Shown in pieces: positions 1 to 11,289 of a stretch of DNA of 64,000 bases. A model generated the notes under the pieces. The model had not been told where the DNA came from. It saw only the letters and a list, made by a program, of their open reading frames with translations, and ran no database searches. Positions within the stretch are counted from its first letter, which is position 1. Each line of letters begins with the position of its first letter. This DNA is from Macrobrachium rosenbergii (lineage: Eukaryota; Arthropoda; Malacostraca; Decapoda; Palaemonidae), in the NCBI RefSeq assembly GCF_040412425.1, contig NC_089782.1, positions 41,968,822-42,032,821 on the forward strand, given 5' to 3'. The position numbers and the translations under genes are program-made.

Positions 1-1173
1 CCCGGGTGGACAGTAGGACGCGGGTCGTAACAACTGTGGGCTGAATGCTCTTACCACTGGCCCTGGAGAAAGGGCAGGTCACAGATAAAGGAATTCTACA
101 GTACATTAAGCAGGTTTTAAAGAGATTTCATTTAATAGCAACAGAGGTAATCATTCTTGTGTCGAAATTTTCCTCATAAATATTCAGCTAATTTCTATAA
201 TTTTCAAATACGTCTAGCAGCAAGCAATTGCGGTAAAATCACTGCTAGTAAAGAGACGATCTTTTGTCAAAGAGTGATCCCATAAAGCAGAAAATTATGG
301 TTTAGAAGAAGGAATTTCGTACTAAAAGAAACAACTTGTGTTCCAAAACGGCCCGTCTTACCAGTTAGAACTGGCTCACACAACAGTGCACGCTGAGACT
401 AGGTAATCGACAGAAACAGTACTGTAGTAGGTCTGTAAACCCTTTGCTTACCAGTGTGTTAGCTGTGAATGGATTTTGTAGGTGCAAACTGATAGTTAAT
501 TCGAGAAAAGTTACGTTCAAGTTCTCCTGAATCTCTGGGTGAACAAGGTCGCTACTGCGTCTGATGCAAGGTAAACTGATATACTTTGGCGTCCTTAGTG
601 TTACTTTTTCCTGGGTGATTTAGAGCGAGCTTTTTCATTTGAAAATGTTCCACGATTTATAAATGTCATTTGTAGGTAGAATATGAGTTCTTGGAAGAAC
701 AGGTTACTTAAATCTCAGTAGGTTTATCGTTGATTTATGTGCATACTTGCACTGAACTCGAAAGCTAGCGTTTTTTGGGTCCTTTAAACATTTAAGTACT
801 TGTTCAAGTATCAGAGTAGTTTTAACCTTCATTCAAACTGCAACACATTTTTGTTTTTAAAATTAAATTAGTAAAAATCATTTCCTGTTATTTCAAACGT
901 CTTGTGAGGACTTTAGAGCCTTTCACCACATGAATTATTTTTAGAGCATTCTTTCGCATATCACATTTCCTAAATGTTTTTTGCATCTTTTGTTTATTTT
1001 ATATATTAAATGATTGAGTAAATAAAGATTGTGGTTGTGACAAGAATATTGATGTAGTTCCAGATGATGTATTTTGGGTTGGCACTTCTTGCATTTATGG
1101 TGTACCAGTAAGCTATGTGCTTATAGCTTGTAGGAGTTACATACTGAACTCTAAAAGAAACCCATACTTTCCT
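1..1173. other. Intergenic DNA, no gene seen
   Basis: I see no coding exon, RNA gene or transposon signature here. The sequence is moderately AT-rich with ordinary CpG content. Homopolymer runs are short and both strands carry frequent stops. It could be upstream or intronic sequence of a gene outside the window, but nothing in the bases shows this. Confidence 0.5.

Positions 1174-1242
<69 letters not shown>
1174..1242. repeat. (CT)n microsatellite
   Basis: An almost uninterrupted CT dinucleotide tract of about 69 bases. It creates artificial Leu-Ser repeat ORFs on the plus strand and Arg-Glu repeat ORFs on the minus strand, which should not be annotated as proteins. Confidence 0.97.
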
Positions 1243-1244
<2 letters not shown>

Positions 1245-1389
1245 ATACACTGTGCTTCTTTGCCGCATACTCCAGATGCCCAAGGTCCACTGCAAGTTTC
1301 GGTTTTCTTTTGCTTCTTCCTTGACTATAGACACTTGGTCTAGGGCAGGTATCAAGGAAACAATCCCTGCAATTTTTTTTTTCACGAAA

Positions 1390-1830
1390 TGTCTCCTCTT
1401 CCGGACCCTCCCCCTTTTTTCTTTTCCCTCCCCCTATTTTTCGTTATCCCCCTTTTTTCTTTTCTCATCCTCTCCCATTTTTCCCTCTCCCTCCCATTTT
1501 TTTGTTATCGCTCCCCCTTTTTTTCTTTTCCCTCACCCTTTTTTCCCTCCTCCCCTTTTTTCCTCCTCTCCCCTTTTTTCCTCCTCTCCCCTTTTCTTTT
1601 CCCCTCTCCCCTTTTTTTCTTCCCCTCTCCTTTTTCTTCTCCCCACCCCTCCCCTTTTTCTTTTCCCCTCCCTCTCTCCCTATTTTTCTCTTCCCTCCCC
1701 CCTCCTTCCTTTTTTCTCCCACCCCCTTTTCCCCCCCCTTTTTACCCTCCCCTTTTTCTCCCACCCCTTTTTCCCCTCCCCTCCCCCTCCCCCCACCCCC
1801 ACCCACCCTCCCCTCCACCCCCCGCCGCCA
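1390..1830. repeat. 440-bp polypyrimidine (C/T) tract
   Basis: Nearly every base on the plus strand is C or T for about 440 bases. Irregular C-runs and T-runs are arranged as short C/T blocks, and the tract ends in a C-rich stretch with a few A. All three plus frames and one minus frame stay open, giving Phe/Pro/Ser-rich or Gly/Lys/Arg-rich pseudo-proteins. Such a tract can form triplex (H-) DNA. No splice or coding evidence accompanies it. Confidence 0.93.
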
Positions 1831-2155
1831 GGGAAGACCAAGACTGAGAGCGCCTCTAGAAAGTACCGTAGCGCCTCTCCCCGAGTTGTTATTCTCGGTT
1901 CAGGAGCCGTAAATGAAGTCGATAATTAGCTGCTGACGATTAGGATCGAAAAGGATTTTTTTTTTCCTTACCCTCCAAAGGGTTGGTGGTGGGTTATATG
2001 AAAGGACTCCGGCTTAAGGTTATACCGTCCTTTTGATCTTAGAGGAAATCGATGGGAAAAGGAGGGAAAAGGTAGTTAGAATGGAAGGGGTGGAGGGGAG
2101 CGTTGGCCGTAACGGAAGGGATTTTGGTTGAAGAATTATATATAATTATTAATTA
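1831..2155. other. Short non-repetitive gap, CpG-containing
   Basis: This lies between the polypyrimidine tract and a TA microsatellite. It has more CpG than most of the window at 1831-1930. No start codon, splice pair or RNA fold convinced me. A promoter is conceivable but unsupported. Confidence 0.3.
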
Positions 2156-2161
2156 TATCTG

Positions 2162-2242
<81 letters not shown>
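2156..2242. repeat. Compound (TA)n-(TG)n microsatellite
   Basis: About 50 bases of TA pass directly into about 30 bases of TG, a common compound microsatellite form. Confidence 0.95.
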
Positions 2243-2244
<2 letters not shown>

Positions 2245-2562
2245 AGTATATGTGTAAATGTGTGTGTTGATAGTTACTCGTCATCCAGTAGTTAGAAGGA
2301 ATGCCCCACCAGATAGAGGTTCTGAATCGATTCCCGAACCAGCGTGAAGATTTTAGACAGGTTTTGCAGTAACTGAAATGCTTCATAACAGGTAGTATAT
2401 TTGGTGGTATGTTTACACAACAGGCTGCAGTTCTTATACAATAATCGCAGATAAGAGCCTTTGAATGGTAAATAATTAATTTATTCAGTGTCTTACGGCA
2501 CTCGTGGATGTCAAAAGGACACAAAACAGTATCTTGCAAATGCTCCAAGAAAAAACGCACAC

Positions 2563-2565
2563 ATT

Positions 2566-2637
<72 letters not shown>

Positions 2638-2639
2638 AA

Positions 2640-2680
<41 letters not shown>

Positions 2681-2691
2681 TATATATATAT

Positions 2692-2741
<50 letters not shown>

Positions 2742-2790
2742 TATATATATATTATATACATATATATTTATATATATATATTTTATATAT
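2563..2790. repeat. Interrupted (TA)n microsatellite
   Basis: About 225 bases of alternating TA, broken by short variants such as AATATAAAAT and AAATATA. It generates Tyr-Ile repeat ORFs on both strands that are not genes. Confidence 0.95.
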
Positions 2791-2970
2791 GTATACTGTA
2801 TATGAAGACATTTGCTGTCATTTGGTGAACGGTAATGAAACAAAAAGAAATTACGAAAATAATTACTTATGTTAAAGGGGTCTGATAAAAATCAGACTCA
2901 GGCACAGGGAACCGAACAGCCACTGTCATAAATTACAGTTTTATTTCATTTATTAATCATTTTCATGAAG

Positions 2971-2971
<1 letters not shown>

Positions 2972-3031
<60 letters not shown>
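2972..3031. repeat. (ATT)n microsatellite
   Basis: About 20 uninterrupted ATT triplets. They read as poly-Asn on the minus strand and produce a false 66-codon ORF. Confidence 0.96.
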
Positions 3032-3033
<2 letters not shown>

Positions 3034-3081
3034 AAGATAAACCGTCATTTGCAGTAATTTAAAGAATGAGATCATAGGAAA

Positions 3082-4522
3082 GACAGACAGACAGAGACGC
3101 CGCTCAGACTGACAGGCAGAGACGCCGCTCAGACTGACAGACACAGACGCCAATCAGACTGACAGACAGAGACGCCACTCAGACTGACAGACAGAGACGC
3201 CACTCAGACTGACAGGCAGAGACGCCGCTCAGACTGACAGGCAGAGACGCCACTCAGACTGACAGGCAGAGACGCCACTCAGACTGACAGGCAGACACGC
3301 CGCTCAGACTGACAGGCAGAGACGCCACTCAGACTGACACAGAGATGCCACTTAGACAGACAGACAGAGACGCCACACAGACAGCAGAGATGCCACTTAG
3401 ACAGACATACAGAGAGAGATGCCACTCAGACAGACAGAGACGCCACTCAGACAGACTGACAAGTAGAGACGCCACTTAGACAGACATACAGAGAGAGATG
3501 CCACTCAGACAGACTGACAGAGACGCCAGTCAGACAGACAGACCGAGACGCCACTCAGACAGACAGACAGACAGAGACGCCACTCAGACAGACAAACACA
3601 GACGCCACGCAGACAGATTAACAGACAAAGACGCCACTCAGACAGACAGGCAGAGATGCCACTTAGACAGGCAGACAGAGATGCCACTTAGACAGACAGA
3701 CAGACCGAGACGCCGCTTAGACAGAAATACAGACAGACAGACAGAGATGCCACTCAGACAGACAAAGACGCCACTCAGACAGACAGACAGAGACGCTACT
3801 CAGACAGACAGACAGACAGAGACGCCACTCAGACTGACAGACAGACAGAGACGCCACTCAGACTGACAGACAGACAGAGACGCCACTTAGACAGACAGAC
3901 ATAGACGCCACTCAGACAGACGCCACTTTGACAGGCAGACGGACATACCGAGAGGCGCCACTGACGCCACTCAGACAGACTGACAAGTAGAGACGCCACT
4001 CAGACAGACAGACAGAGACGCCACTCAGACAGACAGACAGAGACGCCACTCAGACAGACAGACAGAGACGCCACTCAGACAGACAGAGACGCCACTCAGA
4101 CAGACAGACAGAGACGCCACTCAGACAGACAGACAGAGACGCCACTCAGACAGACAGACAGACACGCCACTCAGACAGACAAACAGAGACGCCACATAGA
4201 CAGATTAATAGACAAAGACGCCACTCAGACAGACAGGCAGAGACGCCATTTGGACAGGCAGACGGAGACGCCACTTAGACAGACATACCGAGACGCCACT
4301 GAGGCAGACAGAGACGCCACTCAGACAGACAGACAGAGACGCCACTCAGACAGAAAGACAGAGACGCCACTCAAACAGAAAGACAGAGACGCCACTCAGA
4401 CAGACAGACGGAGACGCCACTCAAACAGACAGAGACGCCACTTAGACAGAAATACAGACAGACAGAGACGCCACTCATACTCTCATACAGACAGACAGAC
4501 AGAGACGCCACGCCACTTGCCC
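3082..4522. repeat. GACA-rich minisatellite, about 25-bp unit
   Basis: A tandem array of roughly 1.4 kb. The unit is a core of the type GACGCCACTCAGAC followed by one to four GACA or GACAGG tetramers, so units vary between about 17 and 33 bases. The first 250 bases use an ACTGACAGGCAGA spacer; later copies use pure GACA runs, often after CTTAGAC. The array holds open frames on both strands (for example 3498-3866 plus and 3505-3687 minus) because the unit lacks stops. These show no start context, domain or splice signal, and I do not regard them as genes. Confidence 0.95.
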
Positions 4523-4804
4523 TGACAGTGTCACGCCTGATAATCTCCAGTCACGAATTACGCGAATTCTGACTCTGATGAGGAACCGCCAGGGAGGTGA
4601 TTAGGAGGACCGGCAATCCCCTTGGGGAATCGGGTGTCATGGAGATTGCTTCCCAACTAGTGTACGATGTCGGTTTGCTCATGGTGATTCCTCGCTTCCA
4701 ATCCCCCCCCCCAACTCACTCCCCACTCCCAAGTTCCATTTCCTGGTTTCCAGGTGGCCGTTCGTGTGTGTATGTGTGTGTGTGTGATGTGATGAACTGG
4801 CTTG

Positions 4805-4805
<1 letters not shown>

Positions 4806-4869
<64 letters not shown>

Positions 4870-4985
4870 AATCTACAGTTATTATTATTACTATTGGTAT
4901 TATCATTATTGTTATTATTATTAACATTATTTTATAATAAAAATCCACAATTATATAAATTATTATTTTATAATAAAAATCCACA

Positions 4986-5048
<63 letters not shown>
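4806..5048. repeat. Paired (ATT)n microsatellites
   Basis: Two ATT arrays (about 4806-4866 and 4987-5048) are separated by an imperfect AT-rich spacer. A short motif containing AAAATCCACA recurs at about 4939, 4977 and 5090, so the whole block probably grew by duplication. Confidence 0.92.
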
Positions 5049-5241
5049 GCTAAGAAATTCACAATCTCGTGGAAAAACAGTTTGTTTAATAAAAATCCAC
5101 AGTTACATAGTAAACTGTATCACTATGTAAAAGACAAAAGCAAAGACTTTCAAACACCTGAATGAAAGGAGTCCCTCATCAGTATTATCAACACAGTCAA
5201 CTGACGATGCTTTTGATACACTATGCAGGGTTAGAAATTAG

Positions 5242-5445
5242 GGATCTTTCCTAGATAGTGACCCCCAAGGGTTTTAACCCGGTATGTATCCACCTTTGGG
5301 CGTGTTTAGTACAAGCCCGTTGGAGATGACCGTAAAAACATAAGCAAAAGACTGTAAATATCATAAAGATAATGACCCCCAAGAAATATCAGTCCTAGAT
5401 AACGACCCCCGAACTTTGTTGGGGGTCACTATCTAGGAAAGATCC
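5242..5445. mobile_element. MITE-like palindromic element, 27-bp TIRs
   Basis: The first 27 bases (5242-5268, beginning GGATCTTTCCTAGATAGTG) are repeated as an exact reverse complement at 5419-5445. The inside is about 150 bases with no ORF, and it carries two further partial copies of the GATAATGACCCCC motif near 5370-5410. Size, inverted ends and lack of coding match a miniature inverted-repeat transposable element. A target-site duplication is not obvious, so the superfamily cannot be named. Confidence 0.75.
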
Positions 5446-5876
5446 GAAAGCTTTAACTAGAATGTGTTAACACAGTTTTTTTTCTCTTGAGGTACATATT
5501 TCACAAATTGCGGAAATCAGTTCATAACATAAAATTTACTCTTGTTTGGAGTATGTGGATAAACGTATTCCAGTTGGAGATCTTAAAAAAAGACGTTCTT
5601 GGAAAAAATTACTCAAATTCTGACAGACGAGAGGACCAGAGGACAGCCAGGAGACAGTCAATCAGGAAAATATTAAGGAAAACCTCTTGGTAAATAGTGT
5701 TTGTAAACAGAAACGAATGAAGAAAATACACAAGACCTGAGATTTTTTCCGAATATTTTAGGCAAGTGATATTTATTTGATTCAGCGACATTGCAAGGAG
5801 CCGTGGTGCACTTATGCAAATGGGAAATGGGGTAAACCATTTTTTAAATGATTTATTGTGATTGCACGCCGTAGTT

Positions 5877-5882
<6 letters not shown>
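5446..5882. other. Intergenic gap
   Basis: No convincing gene. A 68-codon plus-strand ORF (5487-5693) has no recognisable domain or splice context and is probably chance. Confidence 0.4.
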
Positions 5883-5948
<66 letters not shown>

Positions 5949-5958
5949 GCGCGCGCAA
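5883..5958. repeat. (CT)n-(CA)n-(CG)n compound microsatellite
   Basis: About 48 bases of CT run into CA and then a short CG/GC stretch. The alternating purine-pyrimidine end could adopt Z-DNA. The Arg-Glu ORF on the minus strand is an artefact. Confidence 0.95.
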
Positions 5959-6080
5959 CATTTAAGTTCACTGAAACGTAGATGATTCAAATGTAACTAT
6001 GTGTCTCTTCAAAATTATATTCTATAACAAAATCTCTTAAGGTAAGGGAATATGTTCAAAATTAGCAGAAACGGTCTAAG

Positions 6081-6292
<212 letters not shown>

Positions 6293-6403
6293 CACTGCCG
6301 CCAACGCCAGTCTCTCCTGGTAAACATAAGCACATCAAGTTTGCAAGGAAACGTTTACTTATACCGTTCCTTCGTCGGTCTGAGATCTAATACGGATTTC
6401 TCT

Positions 6404-6404
6404 G

Positions 6405-6446
<42 letters not shown>

Positions 6447-6464
6447 AAAAAAAAAAAAAAAAAA
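6404..6464. repeat. (TG)n-(AG)n-(A)n compound microsatellite
   Basis: TG repeats, then AG repeats, then a run of about 20 A. The A-run could mark the tail of an old retroposed copy, but no SINE head was recognised upstream. Confidence 0.9.
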
Positions 6465-6965
6465 GCTACGCGACTGAGATAATAATAGCGACTGGTGACC
6501 CGACGGCCGGCTGTTTGCAACATTTGACATCGACCTTTCGGCGTTTATTGTCCCCTAAAAAGAGACGGATGTTTTTGTGATCTGTGCGGGCGGGGGATAA
6601 CCCAACCGACCATTTTTGCCTTTTTCCCTCCCACCAAGGAGACCCCACCAACCAGATACTACTATTACAGCGCTGGTGATTTAAACTCCTTTAGGTTCCT
6701 GAGCAGAGGGGGCTGGCAGGCTGGCTGGCTGGAGGTCGGGTCGCCTGGAAGTCCCTGATACGATTTGAGCGCCGAATTAACTTCTGGCGAAGTTCGTCGT
6801 CGAACGCTCCGGCTACAGTAGATGTCAGTGGCTCGGGCCTTCTGCAAGCTTGTCCCTTGTGTTTTCTATCATTCATTCTTTCCCTTTTCCTTTATCAGGA
6901 ATGGAACAATGCATTTGGTTGCGTCTATAGTGTATATATGGATCTTTATTTCGTCCCGACCTTCC
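6465..6965. other. CpG-containing unique DNA
   Basis: This block has more CpG than its neighbours. Small overlapping minus-strand ORFs (6665-6876) show no domain. It may be part of an old repeat, or a promoter region. I cannot assign a function. Confidence 0.3.
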
Positions 6966-6969
6966 TTCC

Positions 6970-7130
6970 AAGGAAGAAATGCTTAGTTAAACTCAGAAGG
7001 TCAATACGGTAGGGTATAGGAAGAAATGTTGAATAAAACCTCATAAGGTCAATACAGTCGACAGTAGGAAGAAATATTAAATAAAACTCATAAGGTCAAT
7101 AAGGTCGATAGTAGGAAGAATCGTCATTCT
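6970..7130. repeat. Short tandem repeat, about 52-bp unit, 3 copies
   Basis: Three diverged copies of a unit of the form AGGAAGAAATRTTR...ACTCATAAGGTCAATA...GTCGATAGT occur back to back. No coding content. Confidence 0.75.
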
Positions 7131-7242
7131 GAGGGAAGCAGTGAAAACCAACATTATCACCTCGTTTTTTTTCAAAATCGATGAACAACCGTAAACACAA
7201 TAGTATTTTGGCATTTCGTTGAATGACAGCAGTGCTGTACGG

Positions 7243-7601
7243 TAAGACGCAAGACCTAGCCTACTGATTTAATAAAAATGAGGAAGTGCAAATGTTTACC
7301 TGCCAATCACCAGCCGATAATAGTTTGTAAACGAATGAGAAGTCAGTAGCCTGATCTGGGATAAACAAGGTCTGGTGGTCTACTCTGACGTCATAATCCG
7401 GGATGCGCAGGTAGCAACAAATATTTTCACTACCTGCCCATCCCGGATTATGACGTCAGAATAGATCAACAGGCCTTGTTTATCTCAGATCAGGCTACTG
7501 ACTTCACATTTGTTTACAAATTATTATAGGCTGGTGATTGGCAGGAAAGCATTTGTACTTCCCTAATTTTATTAAATCAGTAGGCTAGGTCTTGTGTCTT
7601 A
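7243..7601. mobile_element. Foldback/MITE element with ~170-bp inverted arms
   Basis: The left arm (7243 to about 7412) and right arm (about 7428-7601) are near-perfect reverse complements along their whole length and meet at a loop of about 12 bases, so the element folds into one long hairpin. The ends read TAAGACRCAAGACCTAGCC. Each arm carries a full CRE/ATF-type palindrome TGACGTCA, near 7388 and 7450. There is no ORF. Terminal TA on both sides could be a TA target duplication, as in Tc1/mariner MITEs, but TA could also be part of the repeat. Arm identity is high, so the insertion is probably fairly young. Confidence 0.88.
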
Positions 7602-8060
7602 ACGACAAAATGCCTCACTGTGACCCATTTTTGAGGTGCCTTAACCAGGGTGGTTATGGTTGTTGTTTAGGCATTCCGTATTTCATCTGCTGTTTTGGTG
7701 CCAAGTCTTTATTTACATCAGGAATCTTTAGTTTGTTTTCCTGTTGTTTGATTGATATCAGACTTCTTTTACAGTGTTCATTGAATTGATAAGAAGTATT
7801 AAATTTCTTTGGGATATCATACCGCGATTTCTAAGCGGTGTCCTCTTTCACATTTGATTAAAAGTAGCTCTCTGGTACCCGTAACAATGGCATAGGTATT
7901 TTCTCATAGTTATAATTTCATAGATACTTTTTAATTGCTATAAAATATCACTGTAGCCTTACCAAAATATTTGTAAAAGCAATGGGTAAGATAAGGAGCT
8001 ACTGTGAACAGCACTGTGATTTTCCAGATAAGAGAGATAAGCCACTGGCAGTGATACGAC
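7602..8060. other. Intergenic gap
   Basis: No gene recognised. A 65-codon plus-strand ORF (7592-7789) begins inside the foldback element, is hydrophobic and Cys-rich by composition, and has no supporting signals. Confidence 0.4.
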
Positions 8061-8063
8061 AGA

Positions 8064-8335
8064 GATGTCTAAAGTTGCAGGGAGTGAAATGACAGTGGTG
8101 TCTAAAGCCACAGGCAGTGAAATGACAGTGATGTCTAAAGCCACTGGCAGTGAAATAACAGTCATGTCTAAAGCCACAGGCAGTGATATGGCAGTGATGC
8201 CCAAAGCCACAGGCAGTGAAATGACAGTGATGTCTAAAGCCACAGGCAGTGAAATAAGTCATGTCGAAAGCCACAGGCAGTGAAATGACAGTGATATCTA
8301 AAGCCACAGGCAGTGATATGACAGTGACAGTTTCC
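8064..8335. repeat. 33-bp minisatellite, about 8 copies
   Basis: Tandem units of the type TCTAAAGCCACAGGCAGTGA followed by AATGACAGTGATG. The unit is 33 bases, a multiple of three, so frames stay open on both strands and encode an 11-residue repeat (plus strand 8065-8283). No start context, signal or splice evidence suggests translation. Confidence 0.92.
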
Positions 8336-8339
8336 AAGG

Positions 8340-9716
8340 TTTTGCTGAACCACATTAAAGTACATTAGTTGACTGTACATAATTTTTGTTGCGATCCACG
8401 TTGTGTGTATTACTAGTTTAGTATCTGTTGTTGAGAAACTGTACCATTTAAAAGTGGTTTTTAGCCAAACATTCACGTCGTGTGAAGATCTCTCTCATTA
8501 GAGACTGTATGACGTAAGTCTCTGGAACTCCTCTGTAGGTTCGTGATTGTTCCAGTTTGAGTATCTGGAAAGGTTTTCATTTCTTTGCCCTCAACATTCG
8601 CCCAGTGAGCTAGGGCACTAGGATCCCGTATTCAAAGCAAATTGCAAATATATACTTCTCTAACACAGAAATTACGTGACTCATTTTTCGTGAAAATTAG
8701 GTGACGTAAGTAATAAACATGAACATACATATCTACAATATGTTAATTAAAGCCTAATTTCCACGAATTCATAAGAATTCGATAATATTTATTGTTTTGG
8801 AATGACGTTGCAACAACAAAGAAACTTATGAAGAAGGTATGTCTATATTTAATAAGAAGGTATGTCTATATTTAATATGGTTGATGCCTCTGGGAGGTTA
8901 ATACTCATAAATGAAAGAAATATAATGCTTTGGATATGTTATTAACAATGTCAAAAACAAACAGTAACAATAAATAGCTTCGACATTATACACCGTACAT
9001 TGATACCTGAAAAGGAGAGTATCTGTTGAAATATGTTTTTACTTTTGTGTGTGTGTCTTAGAGTACACATGACCCACAAAAGAGCACAGTACGCAAGTAC
9101 ATAATGTATTCACACAGTACTCTCAGATTCCCAATGTTCCAAAGACAAAAATTCAAGAAATCTAAAATACGTTTACATAAACAGCAGTGTTATAGTATAT
9201 TTTGTTCTGCTTTTAATAAAAAAAAAGATGGAAGTCAATAGGTTACATAGCTTAAAATATACTTTTTCCATGTGTATCAGCATCACTTACACCAAAGGTG
9301 TATATCTCGAGATATACACTAATCGGTCACTAATCGAAATCGCTGTCTTCATTCTGAAAAAAAAAAAACTAAAAACATTCGTAAAGTAAGTCTAAAGTCG
9401 ATTAACTTTGTTATTGTGACGTCATTTTATTATAATTCAACAAGTTTGTAAAATGCAAGACGTCACATGCGTACAATATTCCATCTTTATGTTAAGCAAT
9501 CCTGAATAAAACATGGAATTAATTATTCAGAGTGTGAGTTGGAAGGGCTGGTTCAAAGTTCTTATTCTGTACATAAACGAAACATTTTTTTTTATTCTTA
9601 AAACTAAGTTTTGAACAGATCTTAGAGATTGTATATCAAAGATTAAATATTCCATCTTCGCATTAAAAATCTCAGTGAATAAGACAACGATTTCTGTCTG
9701 TGAATTTAAGATAAGT
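8340..9716. other. Intergenic DNA, AT-rich
   Basis: No gene recognised. A 21-base direct duplication lies at about 8834-8876. A minus-strand AATAAA lies at about 9591-9596, some 700 bases beyond the stop of the downstream minus-strand gene, and is one possible poly(A) signal for it. Confidence 0.4.
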
Positions 9717-10338
9717 ACTCGATGGAGCCGTGTCAGCTTTGAAGTTTACAAGTTACGTCTCACTGGAGCCGTGTCAACTTTGAAGTTTACAAGTTAAGAC
9801 TCACTGGAACCGCGCCAGTCTTGAAGTTTACAAGTTAGGACTCACTGGAACCGTGTCAGCTTTCGAGTCCACAAATTAGGACACAATGGAACCGTGTCAA
9901 TCTTGAAGTTTACAAGCTGGGACACATTGGAACCGTGTCAGTTTTTGGACTTACAAATAAGGATTCACCGGAACCATGTCAGTCTGTGAGTTTATAAATT
10001 AGGACTCACTGGATCTATGTCAGTCTGTGAGTTTATAAATTAGGACTCACTGGATCCATGCCAGTCTGTGAGTTTATAAATTAGGACTCACTGGAACCAT
10101 GTCAGTCTTTGAGCTTGCAAATAACCAGAACCAAGCCAGTCTGTGAATTCACAAATTAGGATTCAATAAAATCATGCCAGTCTTTTGTTTACAAATCAGG
10201 ACTCACTGGAACCATGCCATCTGTTTACAGATCAGGATCTACTGGAACCAGGTCAGTCTTTGAATTTATAAATTAGGACTACTGGAACCATATCTTTCGG
10301 TCAGTCTACAAATTAGGACTCACTGGTACCAGGTCAAA
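9717..10338. repeat. 41-bp minisatellite, about 15 diverged copies
   Basis: Tandem units of the form GTCAGTCTGTGAGTTTATAA followed by ATTAGGACTCACTGGAACCAT. Copies differ by point changes and small deletions. The array runs into the 3' end of the minus-strand membrane-protein gene: the last copy (10306-10338) supplies that gene's final ten codons and stop. The rest would form its 3' untranslated region. Confidence 0.92.
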
Positions 10339-11220
10339 GTTTTCAGCAAAGTAGCAGATGAAGCAGGTGTTCCAGACGGACGAAATGAACCCAGAGAGCA
10401 AGGTCCCTGTCAAATACATTATGCCCAAGGCTACTCCGGCGTAGAGAGAAATGTCAATGGCAGCTTCGACAGCCTTCGACAGCCAACCCAGTTTATTGTA
10501 GTCGCCGACAATGTCGTTTTTATCGAGGCCAGAGCCTGTCGCGTTTGCGTTATGTATTCTGTTCGAAACTGTATTGTTTATGAAACTGACAAGTAAAGAG
10601 AATGTCTTTAACCAGACGTTCGTATCATTCAAAGATCTCTTACTCAGGTGGTTCGTTTGTATGAGGAGGGAGCTTGCTATGTCCCCTAAGTCTAGTAGAC
10701 TGACGTTACTTTCATTGCTTTTATACAGATGGCTGAATCCAAATAACTTTCCTTGGACTGATGCAGATTCATTTCCAGCTTCTCCTGGAAATCCAGATTC
10801 GGGATAATCACCTGGAAGTTCTGCATCATTCGTTTCTAAGAGGGATTTGGTTTCTGATCCAGCAGGACTAAGTCCAGGTAATGCAGGAACGAGTGTAGTA
10901 GAGGGGACGTATTTTGTAGAACCTGGGATCGAATCTTTCGTTGGTTCGTCGAAGAGACTGCCACGGCTCTTGGCATCGATATTCTTTTCACTTTTATTAC
11001 ACAAAGCAAAATAGTCTATAATGAACCTGGCGAAACTCGAAAGGTCATTAGTAGTATTCGTTATATTGGCTGTTGTGTTGGTTGACACATTTTCCCTGGC
11101 ACCGATTACCACTTGCTTGAGACAGCAGGCAGTGTCTGTTCCACATCTATCCTTGACGTTCTGAAAAAAAATAAAGAATTTAGAAACTGGAAAAACAATT
11201 GGCGAATTTAAGTTGATTTT

Positions 11221-11289
<69 letters not shown>

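Noticed and set aside
1117..1929. 270-codon plus-strand ORF rich in Leu/Ser/Phe/Pro
   Set aside because: It is a readthrough of the CT microsatellite and the polypyrimidine tract. All three frames are open, which is expected from composition.
2488..2843. Tyr-Ile repeat ORFs on both strands
   Set aside because: Direct translation of a TA microsatellite.
3498..3866. 122-codon Asp/Arg/Thr repeat ORF, with a second at 4250-4525
   Set aside because: Encoded by the GACA minisatellite. Frames shift with spacer length and no start or splice signals support them.
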